Below are positions 5,072 through 7,805 of a stretch of 7,805 nt of DNA, one piece after another. The notes under the pieces are model-generated. The model worked only from the letters and a program-made list of their open reading frames with translations. It made no database searches and was not told the DNA's origin. Numbering within the stretch: position 1 is the stretch's first letter; each line of letters begins with the position of its first letter. The translations under genes and the position numbers were made by a program. Source of the stretch: Helicobacteraceae bacterium (GTDB lineage Bacteria > Campylobacterota > Campylobacteria > Campylobacterales > SZUA-545); assembly GCA_031273735.1 (NCBI GenBank), contig JAISRI010000176.1, positions 1 through 7,805 of the forward strand, given 5' to 3'.

Positions 5072-5883
5072 CGGAACTTCAAAAGGAATTCAAACGTTTG
5101 GCGCAACGCCAAAAACGAGCGCGGCGGTTCAAACGAATAGCGCTAAATCTATTGGGCGCGATCATATTTTTGGGATTATGGGAGCTTACTCCGACGATCG
5201 TATCGCGGTTAAATCCCGCGCTGTTTCCGCCGCCGTCTAAAGTGGCGCAGAGCCTAGCGCCTTTGATTTCGTCCGGCGAATTATGGACGCATATAATCGC
5301 TAGTTTAGAACGGGCGATCGCGGGTTTTGCGATCGGCGCGACGTTGGGCGTGATTATCGGCGTAGCCTCCGCGCGAGTCGAGTGGTTTAGCGGCGTTACC
5401 GAACCGATCTTTCACGGTTTTCGCGCCGTGCCTGTGCTGGCGATCGTGCCGATTGTGGTGTTGTGGTTTGGGATTGGCGAACCGCCAAAAATTATACTTA
5501 TCGCTTGGGGCGCGTTTTTCCCCGTTTGGATTACGACTTTGATCGGCGCGCGCGACGTCAATACAATCTACCTAAAAAGCGCGGCGAGTTTAGGCGCCAG
5601 CCGCTTCGATACGCTCTTTTTGGTCGTTTTGCCCGCCGCTTTGCCGTTTATTCTTACGGGGATTCGCCAAGCGATCGCGCTATCTCTCGTGGTTCTTGTA
5701 GCGGCTGAATTAAGCGGTAGCTTAAACGGAATCGCGTATATGATGTCGCTTGGCAATCAGCTTTTTCACGTGGAGTGGATGTTTATAGGCATAGGCGTAT
5801 TGGGCGCGTTGGGTTTTACGGCTGATCGGCTCTTTACCCTTGTTACGCGCCGCTTGTTTCCCTGGTATTCTTCGCAAAACTGA
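5068..5883 (+). CDS. ABC transporter permease, nitrate/sulfonate/taurine (SsuC/TauC) class
   Basis: A 271-residue inner-membrane subunit forming the import channel, presumably as a homodimer. After a very basic N-terminal tail (residues 9-23, rich in Lys and Arg) come about six hydrophobic segments, roughly 26-42, 84-100, 121-136, 141-159, 185-213 and 238-254. FPPPSKV (53-59) is characteristic of SsuC/TauC-type permeases. The cytoplasmic coupling loop is SAASLGASRFDTLFLVVLPAALP, beginning at Ser171, with the invariant Gly176 and LP (188-189); the usual EAA is SAA, a common variation. The gene overlaps the ATPase gene by 4 bp (ATGA), so the two are a unit. A 113-bp gap to lepA follows with no clear terminator. 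The N-terminal tail may be slightly shorter in relatives, but the overlapping ATG is the natural start. Confidence 0.94.
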   Translation: MTELQKEFKRLAQRQKRARRFKRIALNLLGAIIFLGLWELTPTIVSRLNPALFPPPSKVAQSLAPLISSGELWTHIIASLERAIAGFAIGATLGVIIGVASARVEWFSGVTEPIFHGFRAVPVLAIVPIVVLWFGIGEPPKIILIAWGAFFPVWITTLIGARDVNTIYLKSAASLGASRFDTLFLVVLPAALPFILTGIRQAIALSLVVLVAAELSGSLNGIAYMMSLGNQLFHVEWMFIGIGVLGALGFTADRLFTLVTRRLFPWYSSQN

Positions 5884-5932
5884 TCGTTTTCTTTTAACGC
5901 GAGCCGCGCCGCGCAAAACAAATGCGTTTATT

Positions 5933-5941
5933 TGCTATATT
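5933..5941 (+). promoter_or_regulatory. Possible lepA promoter, extended -10
   Basis: TGC-TATATT at 5933-5941 is an extended -10 in an AT-rich patch between two GC-rich blocks. A start near 5948 would give a leader of about 49 nt, ending with the Shine-Dalgarno AAAGG (5987-5991) 5 nt before the lepA ATG. Confidence 0.5.
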
Positions 5942-5943
5942 TG

Positions 5944-5970
5944 CGCGTTTTAACGAAGCGTAAAAGCGCG
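5944..5970 (+). promoter_or_regulatory. Hairpin at the 5' end of the lepA leader
   Basis: Left arm 5944-5955 and right arm 5959-5970 form 12 positions with one A-A mismatch and one G-T wobble, closed by an AAG loop. It starts just after the putative -10. With a start site at about 5948 the first four pairs of the stem would be lost or partial, so its RNA role depends on the real start. There is no T-run, so it is not a terminator of the ABC operon. Confidence 0.35.
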
Positions 5971-5996
5971 GCGAGCGCGGATAACTAAAGGCAAAA

Positions 5997-7790
5997 ATGC
6001 GGAACATTCGTAATTTCTCTATTATCGCTCATATCGATCACGGCAAAAGCACGCTTGCCGATCGGATCATTCAAGAGACGCGATCGGTCAGCGCGAGGCA
6101 GATGCGCGATCAACTGCTTGACGGTATGGAAATAGAGCGCGAACGCGGCATCACGATCAAAGCGCAAAGCGTGCGATTAAACTACCAAAAAGGCGGCGAA
6201 AATTACGTCTTAAATCTGATCGACACGCCCGGACACGTCGATTTTTCGCACGAGGTCAGCAAGTCGCTGATTAGCTCCGAAGGCGCGTTGCTTGTCGTCG
6301 ACGCGACGCAGGGCGTTCAGGCGCAGACGATCGCAAACTGTTATATGGCGATCGAAAACGGCGTGGAGATTCTGCCCGTGATCAACAAGATCGATCTGCC
6401 AAACGCGGACGTTCGCCGCGTAAAAGCGGAGATCGAAAACATTATAGGAATCGACTGTTCAAGCGCGAATCTCGTTTCGGCAAAAAGCGGACTTGGCGTC
6501 GCAGATTTATTAGATACGATCGTAGAAAAAGTCCCGCCGCCGATAGGCGATCCTAAAGCGCCCGTCAGAGCGCTGATATACGATAGTTGGTTCGATAATT
6601 ATTTGGGCGCTTTGGCGTTAGTTCGCGTCTTTGACGGATCGCTAAAAAAAGGGCGAAAAGTTTTGATGATGGCAAGCCAAAAGCGATATGAAATAAACGA
6701 GCTTTACTATCCGCACCCAATAGAGCATATCGCCGCCGCCGAATTGAAAACGGGAGAGATAGGCGTTGTGGTTTTGGGCGTGAAGACCGTAGGAGAGACT
6801 CGCGTGGGCGACACGATCACAGACGCGATCGACGGCGCCGAAAATCCCGTAACGCGCTATCACGAGGCGAAAGCCTATGTTTTCGCGGGGATTTATCCGA
6901 TTGAAACCGAGCAGTTTGAACCTCTGCGCGACGCTTTGGAAAAGCTCAAGATGAACGATTCTAGCATCTCTTATCAGCCCGAAACTTCAGTCGCGCTCGG
7001 TTTTGGTTTTCACGTGGGATTTTTGGGATTATTGCATATGGACGTGATTAAGGAACGTTTAAGCAGAGAGTTTAATCTTGATTTGATCGTTACCGCGCCC
7101 GGCGTTACTTACGAGGTTTTGACGACCAAAGGCGAAAAAACGCTTGTTTCAAATCCTTCCGCGCTTCCCGACGAGGGGCGGATCGACAAGATTTTCGAGC
7201 CTTACGCTAGAGGAACAATCATTGCGCCTAGCGAGTTTGTGGGCGCTATGATCGCTCTTTTGAACTCCAAACGCGGCGTTCAAGAAAAAATGGAATATGC
7301 GGGCGAAAATCGCGTTATGCTCGTATACGCAATTCCTCTTAACGAAGTGATAAGCGATTTTTACGATAAACTTAAAAGCCTATCAAAAGGATACGCGAGT
7401 TTTGATTACGAGCCGATCGAATACCGCGAGGGAAATTTGGTCAAACTTGATATTCGCGTGGCGGGCGAAACGGTCGACGCGCTTAGCTTAATTATCGATC
7501 GTTCCAAAGCCGAAGCGAGAGGGCGAGAGCTGATCGGCAAGATGAAAGAGCTAATCGATCGGCAATTATTCGAGGTGGCGATCCAAGCGAGTATCGGCGC
7601 GAAAGTTATCGCTAGAGAGACGATAAAATCAGTTGGCAAAAATGTAACCGCCAAATGCTACGGAGGCGATATTACCCGCAAACGAAAACTGCTTGAAAAA
7701 CAAAAAGAGGGTAAAAAACGAATGAAGGCGATCGGCAAAGTAGCAATCCCGCAAGAGGCGTTTTTAGCCGTTCTGAAAATCGACGCTTAA
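5997..7790 (+). CDS. lepA: Elongation factor 4 (LepA), ribosomal back-translocase GTPase
   Basis: A complete 597-residue translational GTPase, close to the usual ~600. It binds the ribosome and is reported to back-translocate or aid ribosome assembly and stress translation. G1 AHIDHGKST (11-19), G2 ERGITI (49-54, Thr53), G3 DTPGH (76-80), G4 NKID (130-133) and G5 SAK (161-163) are all intact. GFGFHVGFLGLLHMDVIKERL is the EF-G domain III-like segment, with the GFLGLLHMDVI core encoded near 7016-7050. The LepA-specific C-terminal domain is present (SIGAKVIARE..., then YGGDITRKRKLLEKQKEGKK near the end, encoded at 7661-7720), as are the final IPQEAF residues, so there is no truncation. The ATG has AAAGG 5 nt upstream. 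The protein is strikingly like Helicobacter/Campylobacter LepA in its first 250 residues, from memory of those sequences, and is the best taxonomic marker here. The last 15 bases of the window hold nothing identifiable. Confidence 0.98.
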   Translation: MRNIRNFSIIAHIDHGKSTLADRIIQETRSVSARQMRDQLLDGMEIERERGITIKAQSVRLNYQKGGENYVLNLIDTPGHVDFSHEVSKSLISSEGALLVVDATQGVQAQTIANCYMAIENGVEILPVINKIDLPNADVRRVKAEIENIIGIDCSSANLVSAKSGLGVADLLDTIVEKVPPPIGDPKAPVRALIYDSWFDNYLGALALVRVFDGSLKKGRKVLMMASQKRYEINELYYPHPIEHIAAAELKTGEIGVVVLGVKTVGETRVGDTITDAIDGAENPVTRYHEAKAYVFAGIYPIETEQFEPLRDALEKLKMNDSSISYQPETSVALGFGFHVGFLGLLHMDVIKERLSREFNLDLIVTAPGVTYEVLTTKGEKTLVSNPSALPDEGRIDKIFEPYARGTIIAPSEFVGAMIALLNSKRGVQEKMEYAGENRVMLVYAIPLNEVISDFYDKLKSLSKGYASFDYEPIEYREGNLVKLDIRVAGETVDALSLIIDRSKAEARGRELIGKMKELIDRQLFEVAIQASIGAKVIARETIKSVGKNVTAKCYGGDITRKRKLLEKQKEGKKRMKAIGKVAIPQEAFLAVLKIDA

Positions 7791-7805
7791 ACGCCTATCC
7801 GCGCT

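Noticed and set aside
5884..5932. Terminator after the permease
   Set aside because: The CTTTTAACGCGAGCCGCGCC region is GC-rich but I could not build a compact stem followed by T residues; its best complement (5966-5973) is beyond the lepA promoter.
1..7805. CRISPR array, tRNA/rRNA gene, insertion sequence, or defence system
   Set aside because: No regularly spaced repeats, tRNA-like cloverleaf, transposase or terminal inverted repeats were seen; all long frames are assigned to ordinary metabolic, transport or translation families.

Overview
The window reads as a stretch of a bacterial chromosome, most likely from a campylobacterote (Epsilonproteobacteria in the older naming). The LepA protein and the C-terminal block of the spermidine-synthase-like protein resemble, from memory, the Helicobacter/Campylobacter proteins. 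The inferred promoters look like TAAAAT -10 boxes without a clear -35, as is usual in that phylum. Base composition is near 50% GC by eye, high for the phylum, and the palindrome CGATCG is strongly over-represented. I cannot name a genus.

Layout. Positions 1-69 hold the first 23 codons of purM on the minus strand. It diverges from a spermidine-synthase-like gene (166-774), and the gap between them carries a 39-bp tandem duplication. Next is tgt (860-1993), encoding tRNA-guanine transglycosylase, whose start overlaps the stop of a possible 19-codon ORF. After a 224-bp gap comes a transport locus: a Tat-exported NitT/TauT-type substrate-binding protein (2218-3237, +), a metal-dependent amidohydrolase-superfamily enzyme on the opposite strand (3279-4214, -), then the ATPase (4316-5071, +) and permease (5068-5883, +), which overlap by 4 bp. 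The translation factor gene lepA (5997-7790) fills the rest.

How the genes relate. The binding protein, ATPase and permease make a complete importer of the nitrate/sulfonate/taurine/pyrimidine-precursor class. The embedded hydrolase or decarboxylase is a plausible enzyme for the imported compound, but the substrate cannot be read from the sequence. purM, the speE-like gene, tgt and lepA are housekeeping genes, so the transport/hydrolase group looks like an accessory insertion in a conserved backbone.

The points most worth a second look are: the same ATTTTA-N12-TAAAAT architecture at both divergent promoters; the amidohydrolase, where two usual metal or catalytic histidines appear as Gln and Lys; the binding protein's twin-arginine signal; the tandem duplication around the speE-like start; and the CGATCG excess. 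I found no RNA genes, CRISPR arrays or insertion sequences, and no convincingly new defence or mobile system.
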